Assembly (NCBI GenBank): GCA_964616145.1
Contig: CAZTRD010000007.1
Location: 1-47,958 of the forward strand
Length of the DNA: 47,958 nucleotides
Source of the DNA: JAQTNP01 sp964616145
GTDB lineage: Bacteria; Patescibacteriota; Minisyncoccia; Minisyncoccales; PEYH01
Direction: 5' to 3'
Shown: positions 7,218 through 16,498 of the stretch, piece by piece
How the letters are laid out: every line of letters starts with the position of its first letter
Position numbering within the stretch: the stretch's first letter is position 1
The notes under the pieces: model-generated
Told to the model about the DNA's origin: nothing
What the model saw: only the letters and a program-made list of their open reading frames with translations
Database searches by the model: none
Made by a program: the position numbers and the translations under genes

Positions 7218-7988
7218 ATGGTATCAAGGGATTTACAAACAATATATGTAATGTGGTCAAGAGATGTGAAGGGATTTTTCCGTTCAAAAGTCAGATTAAT
7301 TACCACCCTTATCGTTCCATTCTCTTTGCTATTCTTTGTTTCTTTTGGTTTTAGCTCAGGATTTAGATTGCCAGGGATGCCGGATAATATTAAATATCTG
7401 GATTTTGCAGCCCCGGGAATTATTGGAATGACAATGCTTTTTGGATCAATCTTTGCTGGAATTTCCGTATTGTGGGACAAGGAATTCGGATTCTTAAAAG
7501 AAATGATAGTTGCTCCTGTGCACAGGTGGGCGATTGTATTAGGTAGAATAGCCGGGGGAGTGACCACCGGATTTATCCAGGGTCTTTTGATTCTTCTACT
7601 CGCTTTATTAATGGGATTTAAGGTCTTAAATCCATATGGCATAGCCCTTACATTTCTTTTCATGATTCTGATAGGGGTGGGATTTGTAGGTTTTGGAGTG
7701 GCCTTAGCTTCTATTCTTGAAGATACCCAGGCATTTTCCTTGATAATGCAGATAATCATTTCCCCAACCATATTTTTATCAGGAGCATTCTTTCCATTAA
7801 GCAGCTTATCCTGGTGGATTCGCTTGATTTCCATGGCTAATCCCTTGGTATATGGAGTGGATGGATTAAGGTTCGGCTTGATCAATTCTTCTCAATTTCC
7901 TTTGTATCTTAATATATCAGTATTAGTTGCTTTTGATATTTTAATGATAATTTTAAGCTCTTGGTTTTTCTCAAAAACTAAGGGATAA
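7218..7988 (+). CDS. ABC-2 type permease
   Basis: A 256-residue membrane subunit with about six helices. The conserved ABC-2 pattern includes 'WDKEFGFLKEMIVAPVHRWAIVLGRIAGG' in the middle and 'SPTIFLSGAFFPLSSLSWWIRLISMANPLVYGVDGLR' near the end, typical of DrrB/NodJ-like permeases. It pairs with the ATPase 2 nt upstream. Confidence 0.9.
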   Translation: MVSRDLQTIYVMWSRDVKGFFRSKVRLITTLIVPFSLLFFVSFGFSSGFRLPGMPDNIKYLDFAAPGIIGMTMLFGSIFAGISVLWDKEFGFLKEMIVAPVHRWAIVLGRIAGGVTTGFIQGLLILLLALLMGFKVLNPYGIALTFLFMILIGVGFVGFGVALASILEDTQAFSLIMQIIISPTIFLSGAFFPLSSLSWWIRLISMANPLVYGVDGLRFGLINSSQFPLYLNISVLVAFDILMIILSSWFFSKTKG

Positions 7989-7995
7989 TGTAGAC

Positions 7996-8379
7996 ATGGA
8001 TAAAAAGAAGTTTATCATCCTTTCTTTATTTGTGATAGGATTTGTTGCCATCATTTTAATTTCCAGCAGGACATACAAAGTAGATTCCAGATACAGGCAA
8101 CCAGCTGAAACAGAGACAGATCCTTTCCAAGGAAAAGAATGTTCTGATCTTGAATGCGTAGCTGATAGGTTTTTGAATTGCAAAATAGCCAGCTATGGAA
8201 ATGGAAAGATTACGGTTTTAATATACGGGCTGGTTGATGGCAAATGCTATGTCAAGGTCAGCAAAGATACGACAAAAACTTGCTATCTCTCCCAGAAAAA
8301 CTTAAGCATTCCTTTACTAAATCAACTTTTAGGAAACGATGAAGGCCTGGAAAATGTAGTGGCGCAAGAATGCAGATAA
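7996..8379 (+). CDS. Anchored exported protein of unknown function
   Basis: A 127-residue protein with one N-terminal helix (5-22) and a soluble outer domain containing six Cys (GKECSDLECVADRFLNC..., GKCYVKV, KTCYLS, AQECR). No family is recognised. It starts 7 nt after the permease and is probably co-transcribed, so it may be an accessory of the exporter. A terminator follows. Confidence 0.68.
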   Translation: MDKKKFIILSLFVIGFVAIILISSRTYKVDSRYRQPAETETDPFQGKECSDLECVADRFLNCKIASYGNGKITVLIYGLVDGKCYVKVSKDTTKTCYLSQKNLSIPLLNQLLGNDEGLENVVAQECR

Positions 8380-8385
8380 TTAAGG

Positions 8386-8414
8386 AAACAGCTTACGGTA
8401 ATAGGCTGTTTTTG
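8386..8414 (+). terminator. Terminator of the ABC operon
   Basis: Stem AAACAGC (8386-8392) / GCTGTTT (8405-8411) followed by T residues. Confidence 0.75.
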
Positions 8415-8440
8415 ACTTTTTGATAACTATCATTTAGTAT
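8412..8440 (+). promoter_or_regulatory. Promoter of the 8481 island gene
   Basis: TTGACT (8412-8417) and TAGTAT (8435-8440) at exactly 17 nt spacing, directly downstream of the ABC operon terminator. Confidence 0.6.
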
Positions 8441-8480
8441 TTATTTGCAGTACATTCACGTTGAGCTAGGGGGGGGGACC

Positions 8481-8885
8481 ATGCTGTATCTGTGGTTGTT
8501 GCTTTTGGTCAAGGTGGGGTATCACCAAGCCATATGTCTGGGAGATAGGGTCTTCTGTTTTGCCCAGCGGGATGGAACGGTGTATCTCTACTGGTACAAC
8601 CAGATCGGCTTCCGGGAGATTAGCTACCTGAGCTCTAGTAAGAGCAGGATAAGGGGTCTTGCTATGAGACCCAGGGCTTCCAGGATCTTCTTCCTGGTAG
8701 AGGATCCACAAAGGCATTGGCTGGAGGTCAGGGTTTGGCGGGCTTCCGAGAAGGGAGTGCAAGAGATCATTCCCGTGAGCATGGAGATCAATCCCAAGGT
8801 GGTCAGGGGTCTTTCAATCTCACCTGACAGGCAACTCTTCATTGTTCTGTCTGGCGGGAGGTCCGAACTTCTGTCAGATATCTAG
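8481..8885 (+). CDS. Exported beta-rich protein in a G+C-rich island
   Basis: A 134-residue protein. ATG 8481 is chosen because a G-rich ribosome binding site (AGGGGGGGGG) ends 3 nt before it and a signal peptide starts there (hydrophobic LYLWLLLLV, residues 2-10). The rest looks like beta-propeller blades: 'GDRVFCFAQRDGTVYLYWY', 'RIRGLAMRPRASRIFFLVED' and 'VRGLSISPDRQLFIVLSGG'. It could be a short or truncated propeller. Codon use and ribosome binding site differ from the neighbours. No family is recognised. Confidence 0.6.
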   Translation: MLYLWLLLLVKVGYHQAICLGDRVFCFAQRDGTVYLYWYNQIGFREISYLSSSKSRIRGLAMRPRASRIFFLVEDPQRHWLEVRVWRASEKGVQEIIPVSMEINPKVVRGLSISPDRQLFIVLSGGRSELLSDI

Positions 8886-8897
8886 CAACGTTTGCGA

Positions 8898-8930
8898 GGT
8901 CGCCTCAGTAACTGGGGGGCGATCTTTCGT
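8898..8930 (+). terminator. Terminator of the 8481 gene
   Basis: Stem GGTCGCC (8898-8904) / GGCGATC (8918-8924) with one G-T pair, then TTTCGTTTCT. Confidence 0.7.
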
Positions 8931-8958
8931 TTCTATTAATGGAATGTTAAAGTATACT

Positions 8959-10656
8959 ATGATCAAAAAAATACTTTTTATCCTTCTGATATGTTTGTTT
9001 CTGCCAGTGATAGCATTGGCAGATGATTGGTATGTCAGGGATTTCAATACCCAGATTAATGTAAATCAAGATTCTTCTTTAGCTATTACAGAAAGAATAA
9101 CTGCAGATTGCGGAAATGCTTTAGGAAAACATGGAATATTCAGAGTTTTACCAACGAAGATGAATGTTGATGGAAAGCTGGTTAATATTCCAATCAAATT
9201 AATCTCAATAACTGATTTTAATGGAAATCCTATCAAATATTCTGTAATCAATAATTATTCTGATAATACGGTTACTTTTAAAATCGGAGATGCTAAAAAA
9301 ACAGTACAAGGAGTGAATTATTATCAAATAGTGTATTCTGTAAAGAATACTATTAGATTCTATGATTCATATGATCAATTGTATTGGAATCTAACAGGAA
9401 ACTTCTGGGAACTTAATATTGATAAATCTTTTGCAAGCATTATCTTCCCTGAAGAGATAAATGAAAACAATTCTAATACAAAGATTTTTATTGGAGAATT
9501 GGGGAGCCAAAATCTTTTAACAGGTATTTGGGAAAATAATGTTTTAAATGTTTCCAATAATACGATGCTTTATCCTAGACAGGGGATAAGCATAATGATA
9601 GATTTTCCTAAAGAGATATTTACTGCTTCAAAACTTACGTTTCTGGAAAAATATTCCAAAACCCTCGGGTATTTATGGCTCTTGATCCCAATATCAGTAT
9701 TTATCTTTTGTTTTTCCATTTGGAAAAAATATGGAAAAGAATATTCTATCTCAAAAACTATCACTCCCGAATTCGGTCCGCCTCAGGATTTGAGCCCGGC
9801 AGAAATCGGGCTGATATCAAACTTTGGAAAAGTGAGTGGAGCTGTAATTACTTCTACCATCATTAATTTAGCTACAAGAGAGATTTTGAAGATAGAAGAG
9901 ATTGATAGAAAATGGATGCTGGGAGGGAAAGATTACAAGCTTACTATAATAGATCAGGGAAAATTAAAAGAAGTCAGTCAGGCAGAGAAGATGATCATTG
10001 ATGAGATATTCTCGGGATATGATCCCGTACATATTTCTGCATTAAAACAGGACTTTAGGAAGAAATTGCCGAATTTGCAGAAGAAAATTCGGAATCTAAT
10101 GTATTCCCAAGGATTATTGGTGAACAATAAAAGAGTTAATGGTTTAATGAGCATTCCTTTTATTATTTTTATCATCCTCTGGATTATTTTAGGAAACATT
10201 AAGCCGAGAAATGAAACCATAGCTAGATTTGCTATTCTTGCAAGCTTTTTTATCTCCTTTATCTTCCTGATGTTTATGCCCAAGCGCACTCAAAAAGGAG
10301 CGGAATTAAATTGGCAGATAAAAGGGTTCAAGCTTTATATGGAAACCGCTGAAAAGTACAGACAGCAATTCTTTGAAAAAGAAAATATGTTTGAAAAACT
10401 ATTACCGTATGCAATTGTATTCGGAATAACTAAGATTTAGTTAAAAAAGGTCGAGGCGATATATCAACAGGAAAACAAAACATTCTCCTATACCCCAATA
10501 TGGTTTACTGGAGCCAACTTTGCCTCTTTTGATATAGATAGTTTTACTAGTTCCTTAAACAGTATTTCTAGCAGCATTTCCAGTAGCACTGCTTCTGGAG
10601 GGGGAGCTGGTGGTTCGGGCGGAGGTGGAGGAGGTGGTGGTGGAGGAGGATGGTAA
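8959..10656 (+). pseudogene. DUF2207 membrane protein interrupted by an in-frame amber codon
   Basis: ATG 8959 is chosen because it opens a signal peptide (MIKKILFILLICLFLPVIALA); earlier in-frame codons lie in the preceding terminator. An outer N-terminal DUF2207 domain is followed by a helix near 235-255 and two helices near 395-440. TAG at 10438-10440 (codon 494) stops the frame after 'YAIVFGITKI'. The same frame continues for 71 more codons with the usual end of this family (LKKVEAIYQQ..., then a Ser-rich and Gly-rich tail ending in Trp, TAA 10654-10656). Trp is commonly found at the stop position, so a TGG to TAG change is likely. The 493-residue product may still function. Confidence 0.8.
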
Positions 10657-10667
10657 AAATATTGCAT

Positions 10668-10696
10668 AAAAAACCACCAAATGAAGGTGGTTTTTT
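10668..10696 (+). terminator. Bidirectional terminator between convergent genes
   Basis: A perfect 11-bp stem, AAAAAACCACC (10668-10678) / GGTGGTTTTTT (10686-10696), loop aaatgaa. It has T runs on both strands, serving the DUF2207 gene and the minus-strand gene ending at 10713. Confidence 0.9.
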
Positions 10697-10712
10697 GATC
10701 TTTGATTATTTT

Positions 10713-11258
10713 TTAAAAACTTACCTCAACTCCGCTTTTTTGTTGGTCATTCAGCCAGAAATTAAAGGTAAAATTCATTGAGCTGTATTCTGCTGTAACA
10801 GGATTAGATTCATTTTTAATCTTAGCCCCCATTGTCTTTAAAGCTATCTTGAAGTTTTCTACATCTTCATCAGTGCAAGTCCTATTAAAAACATATACCA
10901 GCTTATTATCATCAGAAGAGATATTTAATTTCACATTATCTATAATTATTTCTTCTGGATTTGCCGGAGCAAGATTAAATATCATTTTTAATACAGGAAA
11001 TATTACTCCATCAACTACCTGGCTCTTGGCTCCTTGAGGTTCTGTGGATAAAGATTCATTGAAATATACTTGAGCCATTGGCAATGGCTCTGGAGATGTA
11101 TCTGTGGCATTTTCATTATTTAATGTTTCTTCTAGATTTTGATTTTCTTCCAATTTTATATTTACAGGAGTTTTCATGAAATACATGATATATATCAGAA
11201 CAGCTGCCAAAACAATTACAACTATTGTTATTATTATACTCTTTATTTTTGTTTTCAT
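10713..11258 (-). CDS. Anchored outer protein of unknown function
   Basis: A 181-residue protein: N-terminal helix (7-28), an acidic Asn/Glu/Pro-rich linker, and a soluble domain from about 60 ('AQVYFNESLSTEPQGAKSQVV', 'LVYVFNRTCTDEDVENFKIALKTMGAKI'). No family is recognised. It is transcribed divergently from the cytosine deaminase gene and convergently with DUF2207. Confidence 0.7.
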   Translation of the reverse strand: MKTKIKSIIITIVVIVLAAVLIYIMYFMKTPVNIKLEENQNLEETLNNENATDTSPEPLPMAQVYFNESLSTEPQGAKSQVVDGVIFPVLKMIFNLAPANPEEIIIDNVKLNISSDDNKLVYVFNRTCTDEDVENFKIALKTMGAKIKNESNPVTAEYSSMNFTFNFWLNDQQKSGVEVSF

Positions 11259-11363
11259 ATTTTATCATTAATTGTATATACGTATTATATCAAAAAAGAA
11301 GGGAAAATTATATCCTTTCACTCCTTTATTCCTCTTCTCTTTAATGCTAGAATATTGATACAT

Positions 11364-11813
11364 ATGCAAAATCCAGAATTTAACATATTCATGCAAGAAG
11401 CCATCAGGGAAGCAAAGATTGGTTTGCAGCAAGGAGGCATCCCTATCGGCTCTGTCATGGTGAAAGATGGAAAAGTGATAGCCAAGGGGCATAACAAAAG
11501 AGTGCAGGAAGGAAGCCAGATTCTTCATGCAGAAATGGATTGTCTGCATAATGCCGGGAGAATGAAAAGCTTTAAAGATGTTACCCTGTATTCAACTTTA
11601 ATGCCTTGTTATATGTGTGCTGGAGCAATTGTAGAATTTGATATCAAGAAAGTTATTGTTGGAGAATCCGAAAACTTTTCCGGAGCCAGGGATTTAATGG
11701 AAGAGCATGAAATAGAAGTCATTGATCTGGATTTGGAAGAATGCAAAACAATGATGTCCGAATTCATCGCTAACAACCCCTCTTTATGGAAAGAGGATAT
11801 TGGAGAAGAATAA
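11364..11813 (+). CDS. Cytosine deaminase (yeast FCY1-like)
   Basis: A 149-residue zinc deaminase starting at ATG 11364, 10 nt after TAGAAT (11348-11353). Zinc and catalytic residues are His55 and Glu57 in HAE, and Cys82 and Cys85 in PCYMC. The C-terminus, ending 'NNPSLWKEDIGEE', closely parallels the end of yeast cytosine deaminase (WFEDIGE), which caps that active site. This favours cytosine to uracil over tRNA adenosine or guanine deamination. It lies just upstream of the AMP/RuBisCO genes, fitting base salvage. Confidence 0.8.
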   Translation: MQNPEFNIFMQEAIREAKIGLQQGGIPIGSVMVKDGKVIAKGHNKRVQEGSQILHAEMDCLHNAGRMKSFKDVTLYSTLMPCYMCAGAIVEFDIKKVIVGESENFSGARDLMEEHEIEVIDLDLEECKTMMSEFIANNPSLWKEDIGEE

Positions 11814-11825
11814 TTAAAATATCAT

Positions 11826-12557
11826 ATGAAGACAAACTACAAAATCATCCTAATAGTTCTCTTGATAATTATTCTTTTGGGAATAATTATCTGGCAGGCG
11901 ATAACCTGCAAGAGTAAGTGTGTGTCATCAGAAAAAACTGATGAATTCTGTACTCAGGCAGAAGCAAAAGATATTGCTAGGAATTGGATTTTAACTAATT
12001 CCTCTACGTATAAATTTGACGGATATGATTTGAATTATAAATCCGTGAAATTAATGAAATGCGTCAGTTGCTATCAGTATTCATATTCATTTAAAAGCAA
12101 ATACCCCGGATACGGGGATAGGACTGAAGTAGCTTTGACAGAAGATAAGACACCTCATATTATCACTATCAATATCCAGAAGGGGCAGATCATCGAAGCG
12201 ATTACTGACGGGAAATACGATGAGATTAAAATGGAATTATTGGGAGAAGGATTTAACGCTACTTCGTCTGGATCAGCAGCCCCAACTGCTATTGCCAATC
12301 CTGCTTCCACATACTGCAAACAACAAGGTGGAAGTATAGAGATAAGGGAATTTACAGACGGTCAGAAAGGATTTTGCGTATTTGAAGATGGTTCAGAATG
12401 CGAAGAATGGAAATTCTTCAGAAGAGAATGCTCTATGGGAAAATCATTCTGCCAGGATTTCTGCGGAGATGGGATTTGCCAGGAAATGGTATGCATGGCC
12501 GTGGGTTGTCCTTGCGCAGAAAATGTAAACAATTGCTTAATTGATTGCACTGAATAA
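11826..12557 (+). CDS. Anchored DUF333-containing exported protein
   Basis: A 243-residue protein with an N-terminal helix (6-26), a central domain (about 45-140), a DUF333 domain at 158-202 ('ANPASTYCKQQGGSIEI', 'GFCVFEDGSECEEWKFFRREC') and a Cys-rich tail (FCGDGICQ, GCPCAENVNNCLIDC). The DUF333 function is unknown; it occurs in secreted proteins. The central part resembles PepSY-like small domains only loosely. It lies 12 nt after the deaminase gene. Confidence 0.75.
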   Translation: MKTNYKIILIVLLIIILLGIIIWQAITCKSKCVSSEKTDEFCTQAEAKDIARNWILTNSSTYKFDGYDLNYKSVKLMKCVSCYQYSYSFKSKYPGYGDRTEVALTEDKTPHIITINIQKGQIIEAITDGKYDEIKMELLGEGFNATSSGSAAPTAIANPASTYCKQQGGSIEIREFTDGQKGFCVFEDGSECEEWKFFRRECSMGKSFCQDFCGDGICQEMVCMAVGCPCAENVNNCLIDCTE

Positions 12558-12558
12558 T

Positions 12559-13473
12559 ATGCAAAAAATACGTTCTACTTTCCAAAAGATCAAAAAATTA
12601 GAAGTGCAGGGAGCTAGCGCTGTTGCTACAGCAATAGCCATATCTTTAAAGAACTATTCTTCAAGGATAGAGGCAAAGGATAAAAGAGGATTTATCAAGC
12701 AATTCAAGGAAGCGGCAGATCTTCTGTTGTCTTCCCGTCCTACTGAGCCGTTATCCTTTAATCTTGTAAAATATATTTTTCTTAAATTAAAGAAAGCAAA
12801 AAATGCAAAAGAATGCACATTGATTGTGAAAAAATCTGTTGATGATATTTTAAAAACCTTAGAGGAGAGCAGAAGAAAGATAGCAAGACATGGAGCAGAA
12901 TTGGTAAAGAATAATGATAATATTTTCACCCATTGCCATTCTTCTGTAGTAGAAGATATTTTAATCAGAGCCAAAAAATCAAAAAAGAAGTTTAATGTTT
13001 TTAATACGGAAACAAGACCTTTATTGCAGGGACATATTACCGCTAAAAATCTTTTAAAAGCGGGAATCTATGTAACTATGGTTACAGATGCTTCTGCCGG
13101 ATTTTTCATCTCAAGATTTTCTGATAGGGGATTAATGATGGATAAGGTGATAATCGGATGTGATGCCATGCTTTTGGACGGATCCTGCGTAAACAAGATT
13201 GGAAGCTTTGTGACTGCTTTGGCCGCTCACAATGAAAAAGAAAAAGTATATATCGCCGGATCATTATTGAAATTTCATCCAAAAAACTGGATTAAGATTG
13301 AAAAAAGACCGGCTAAAGAGATTTGGTCCAGCGCTCCGAAGAATTTAAAGATAATTAATCTTGCTTTTGATGTTATCCCTTCAGAATATATAGAGGGAAT
13401 AATCTGTGAAGCGGGAATAATTAAACCAAATCAGGTTGCCAGAAAAGCAAAAGAAATATATCCATGGCTGTAA
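12559..13473 (+). CDS. Ribose-1,5-bisphosphate isomerase (e2b2 type)
   Basis: A 304-residue protein of the eIF2B/R15P-isomerase superfamily. The start is set at ATG 12559; upstream in-frame codons lie inside the previous gene. The catalytic pair expected from the archaeal enzyme is present: Cys126 in THCHSS and Asp202 in GCDAMLLDGSCVNKIG. It converts ribose 1,5-bisphosphate to ribulose 1,5-bisphosphate, the RuBisCO substrate. It overlaps the RuBisCO gene by 10 nt in a coupled operon. Confidence 0.92.
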   Translation: MQKIRSTFQKIKKLEVQGASAVATAIAISLKNYSSRIEAKDKRGFIKQFKEAADLLLSSRPTEPLSFNLVKYIFLKLKKAKNAKECTLIVKKSVDDILKTLEESRRKIARHGAELVKNNDNIFTHCHSSVVEDILIRAKKSKKKFNVFNTETRPLLQGHITAKNLLKAGIYVTMVTDASAGFFISRFSDRGLMMDKVIIGCDAMLLDGSCVNKIGSFVTALAAHNEKEKVYIAGSLLKFHPKNWIKIEKRPAKEIWSSAPKNLKIINLAFDVIPSEYIEGIICEAGIIKPNQVARKAKEIYPWL

Positions 13474-14687
13474 ATTCATACTTAAAATTAGGGCAGAAGC
13501 CGGATAAAACAGATATAGTGTCTGTTTTAAAAATGATTCCAGCCAAAGGAATTAGTTTTAAAGATTGCGTGCAGGAGATAGCCGGAGAATCGTCTGTCGG
13601 AACTTGGACAGAGATAAAAACATTGGATAAAAAGACATTTGATAAACTAGCTGCCAAGGTAATATATTTAAATGAAAAGGATGGAATTGCCAAGATTGCC
13701 TACCCGATTAGATTATTTGAAAAAGGAAATATATCCCAGTTATGGTCTACTATTGCTGGAAATATTTTCTCAATGAAAAAGATTCAGGATTTAAAACTTT
13801 TAGATGTAATTTTTCCAGATTCATATATCAATTCATTTCCGGGTCCACAATTCGGAGCAGAGGGGATAAGAAAGATGTATGGGATTAAGAGCAGACCAAT
13901 AGTCGGCTGCATCATTAAACCCAAAGTGGGGCTTTCTGCCAAAGAGACAGGAGATTTGGCATATGATGTTTTTGTAAATGGCGTTGATTTCATCAAAGAT
14001 GATGAAACTCTGACCAACATGACATTCTGTCCTTTTGAAGAAAGAGTCAGGGAGGTTGTTAAAGCTACCAAAAGAGCAGAAAAGATTACCGGAAAGAAAA
14101 AAATCTTTGCTTTTGATATTTCCGCTCCAACAGATATAATGAAAAAAAGAGCTAGATTTGTAAAGAAAACAGGAGGTAAATGCATAATGATAGACGTGGT
14201 TACTTGCGGATTAGCTTCCTTGCAAGATATCCGAAGCGATAAATACGGAATGATAATTCACGGCCACAGAGCGGGGCATGCCGCCTTTACCGATGATGTA
14301 TCAATGCTTGTGTTTGCTAAGTTCTGCCGGCTTTGCGGAGTAGATGAATTGCATACAGGCACTGTTGTCGGGAAAATGGAAGGAAGTAAAAAAGATGTGA
14401 TTGAAATTAACAGATTTTTGACTGGCAAATGGGGAAAATTAAAACCAGTCATGCCTGTTGCTTCCGGAGGTTTGCATCCCGGATTATCCTCTCAATTGAT
14501 CAAGATTCTTGGAAAGAATCTGATCGTTAATTTCGGAGGAGGAATACATGGTCATCCAAATGGATCTGAAGATGGAGCCAAAGCTGCCTTGCAATCAATT
14601 GAAGCCGCCAGTAAAGGAATTCCTTTAAATACATATGCCAAGAAGCATAGAGAATTAAAAATAGCATTAAAACATTTCAAAAAATGA
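13464..14687 (+). CDS. rbcL: RuBisCO large subunit, form III-like (AMP pathway)
   Basis: A 407-residue RuBisCO. Active-site elements are all present: Lys152 in IIKPKVG, carbamylated Lys178 with Asp180/Glu181 in DFIKDDE, HGHRAGHAA (266-274), loop 6 Lys304 in VVGKMEG, Ser334 in SGGLHPG and GGGIHGHPNG. Operon partners show it works in nucleotide salvage, fixing CO2 onto RuBP to give two 3-phosphoglycerate, rather than in a Calvin cycle (no phosphoribulokinase here). It overlaps both neighbours (10 and 4 nt). It is shorter than plant forms, as expected. Confidence 0.95.
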   Translation: MAVNSYLKLGQKPDKTDIVSVLKMIPAKGISFKDCVQEIAGESSVGTWTEIKTLDKKTFDKLAAKVIYLNEKDGIAKIAYPIRLFEKGNISQLWSTIAGNIFSMKKIQDLKLLDVIFPDSYINSFPGPQFGAEGIRKMYGIKSRPIVGCIIKPKVGLSAKETGDLAYDVFVNGVDFIKDDETLTNMTFCPFEERVREVVKATKRAEKITGKKKIFAFDISAPTDIMKKRARFVKKTGGKCIMIDVVTCGLASLQDIRSDKYGMIIHGHRAGHAAFTDDVSMLVFAKFCRLCGVDELHTGTVVGKMEGSKKDVIEINRFLTGKWGKLKPVMPVASGGLHPGLSSQLIKILGKNLIVNFGGGIHGHPNGSEDGAKAALQSIEAASKGIPLNTYAKKHRELKIALKHFKK

Positions 14688-16192
14688 AAAATGGAAATTT
14701 TCTTTTGAAAGCCAAGATAGTTGATATATCTGCCAGAGTAGCTACAGGAGTGGTTTTAATCAATCGCAGCGATTGCGATAGGTATAGTATAAAGCCGGGG
14801 AGCAATGTAGCTATGCATATCAAGAACCAGACAATTACAGTGCATGTGGATATCACAGACAGCTTGATTAAGAAAGGAGAGGTTGGCATTTTTAAGGACT
14901 TGGGAGCCAAATACAGAATATATAACGGAGAAGCATTAGAATTCTCTTTAGTGGGGATTGGCAAGCCAAAATCCTTGGAAGCAATACAAAAGAATATGCT
15001 TGGCCATGATTTAAGCTATGCAGAGATGAAAGCCATCGTTTCAGATATTGTTGACAGGAAATTGAATGATGTAGCCATAGCATTCTTTGTCTCCTCATCA
15101 TTTTTAGGCCAGATTTCTCCTAAAGAGCTCTTTTACCTTACCAAAGCAATGGTAGAAACGGGTAAAAGGATATCTTTCCCTGGCATTGTGGTGGACAAAC
15201 ATTCAATTGGAGGACTATGCGGAAACGAAACAACTCCAGTAATTGTTCCAATAGTTGCAAGTTTTGGAGTATATATTCCAAAGACCTGTTCCAGAGCCAT
15301 TACTTCCGCTTCTGGAACAGCTGATACTTTTGAAGTATTGGCTCCAGTATCTTTTACTGACGAGGAATTGAAAAGAATTGTAATGAAAACAAAAGGCTGT
15401 ATTATCTGGGGAACAGGAGACATCACTCCTTCCGATGCCATTATTCTTGATGTGGCTTCTCAGCTTTTGATAGAATCATTTCCAAAGATGGTAGCCAGCA
15501 TTATCGCTAAAAAGGTGGCTCTGGGAGTAAAATATCTTGTCATTGATATTCCGGTGAATAAATCGGCAAAGATAAAGAACGTGGCTGATGGCAAAAAACT
15601 GGAAAAAGTATTTATTGATGTCACAAAACAGTTTGGAATTAAAACAATTGTATCTTTAAATCCTGTTACCGGGCCTATCGGAAGAGGAATAGGGGCAGCT
15701 TTGCAGATCAGAGATGATTTAAAGGTATTGGAACAACAGCCAGATAGGCCAATGGACTTGCAGAACAGAGCTGTCTATCTGGCAGGAATAATTCTTGAAA
15801 TGTCTGGAGCGGTTCCCAAAGGACAAGGAAGAAAAGCAGCTCTGGAAACATTAGTTTCAGGAAGAGCTTTGATGAAGATGAAAGCGATAATTGCTGCCCA
15901 GGGAGGAAAGCCAGACATTACTTCAAAAGATATCAAATTGGCCAAGAAGAAATATGATCTGAAAGCAAATATTTCCGGGACAATTAAATCAATAGACAGC
16001 GTCAACCTTTCTGAAATATGCAGAATTCTTGGCTCGCCTTTTATCAAATCAGCTGGGATATATTTTGAGAAGAAAATGGGAGACAAGATATCAAAAGGAG
16101 ACATTCTTTGCACCCTGTATTCCACTACTGATTTCAGGATAGAGCTGGCCATAAAAACATTAAAAGAAAAACCAATATTTGAAATCAATTAA
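14684..16192 (+). CDS. deoA: AMP phosphorylase
   Basis: A 502-residue enzyme of the thymidine phosphorylase family with the extra N-terminal domain (about 1-90) of archaeal-type AMP phosphorylases. Phosphate/nucleoside motifs: KHSIGG (172-177), GNETTP and SRAITSASGTAD (203-214). It cleaves AMP with phosphate to adenine and ribose 1,5-bisphosphate, feeding the two upstream enzymes. The ATGA overlap with rbcL shows coupling. Confidence 0.94.
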   Translation: MKNGNFLLKAKIVDISARVATGVVLINRSDCDRYSIKPGSNVAMHIKNQTITVHVDITDSLIKKGEVGIFKDLGAKYRIYNGEALEFSLVGIGKPKSLEAIQKNMLGHDLSYAEMKAIVSDIVDRKLNDVAIAFFVSSSFLGQISPKELFYLTKAMVETGKRISFPGIVVDKHSIGGLCGNETTPVIVPIVASFGVYIPKTCSRAITSASGTADTFEVLAPVSFTDEELKRIVMKTKGCIIWGTGDITPSDAIILDVASQLLIESFPKMVASIIAKKVALGVKYLVIDIPVNKSAKIKNVADGKKLEKVFIDVTKQFGIKTIVSLNPVTGPIGRGIGAALQIRDDLKVLEQQPDRPMDLQNRAVYLAGIILEMSGAVPKGQGRKAALETLVSGRALMKMKAIIAAQGGKPDITSKDIKLAKKKYDLKANISGTIKSIDSVNLSEICRILGSPFIKSAGIYFEKKMGDKISKGDILCTLYSTTDFRIELAIKTLKEKPIFEIN

Positions 16193-16196
16193 AAAT

Positions 16197-16442
16197 ATGT
16201 TTGATAAATTGAAACAATTGTCTCAGTTAAAGGAAATGGAAGCCAAGATGAAAGAAGAAAAGACAACAGTGGAGAACAACGGAGTAAAGATAGTGATAAA
16301 TGGGAAGTTCGAAACAGAAGAAGTAATTTTAAATCCTCAATTAAGCATAGAAGAGCAGCAAAGAATCATTAAGGATTCTTTAAATGAGGCAGTCAGGAAA
16401 ATACAGATGTCTATGGCTCAGAAGTTTTCCGGATTGTTTTAA
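16197..16442 (+). CDS. YbaB/EbfC-like nucleoid-associated protein
   Basis: An 81-residue protein starting at ATG 16197 (MFDKLKQLSQLKEME), 4 nt after the AMP phosphorylase stop. Helix, beta sheet and helix order matches YbaB ('VKIVINGKFETEEVILNP', 'IKDSLNEAVRKIQMSMAQK'). The family forms dimers that bind DNA. It is somewhat shorter than the roughly 100-residue E. coli protein. It sits in the AMP operon but is probably not part of that pathway. Confidence 0.78.
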   Translation: MFDKLKQLSQLKEMEAKMKEEKTTVENNGVKIVINGKFETEEVILNPQLSIEEQQRIIKDSLNEAVRKIQMSMAQKFSGLF

Positions 16443-16445
16443 TGC

Positions 16446-16473
16446 TTGACTAAGGTTTTGGCAGTGCTACGAT
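16446..16473 (+). promoter_or_regulatory. Possible promoter of the mini-ORF array
   Basis: TTGACT (16446-16451) and TACGAT (16468-16473) at 16 nt spacing, just after the ybaB stop. Confidence 0.4.
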
Positions 16474-16498
16474 TAAAGAATAATTAATATTTAATACT

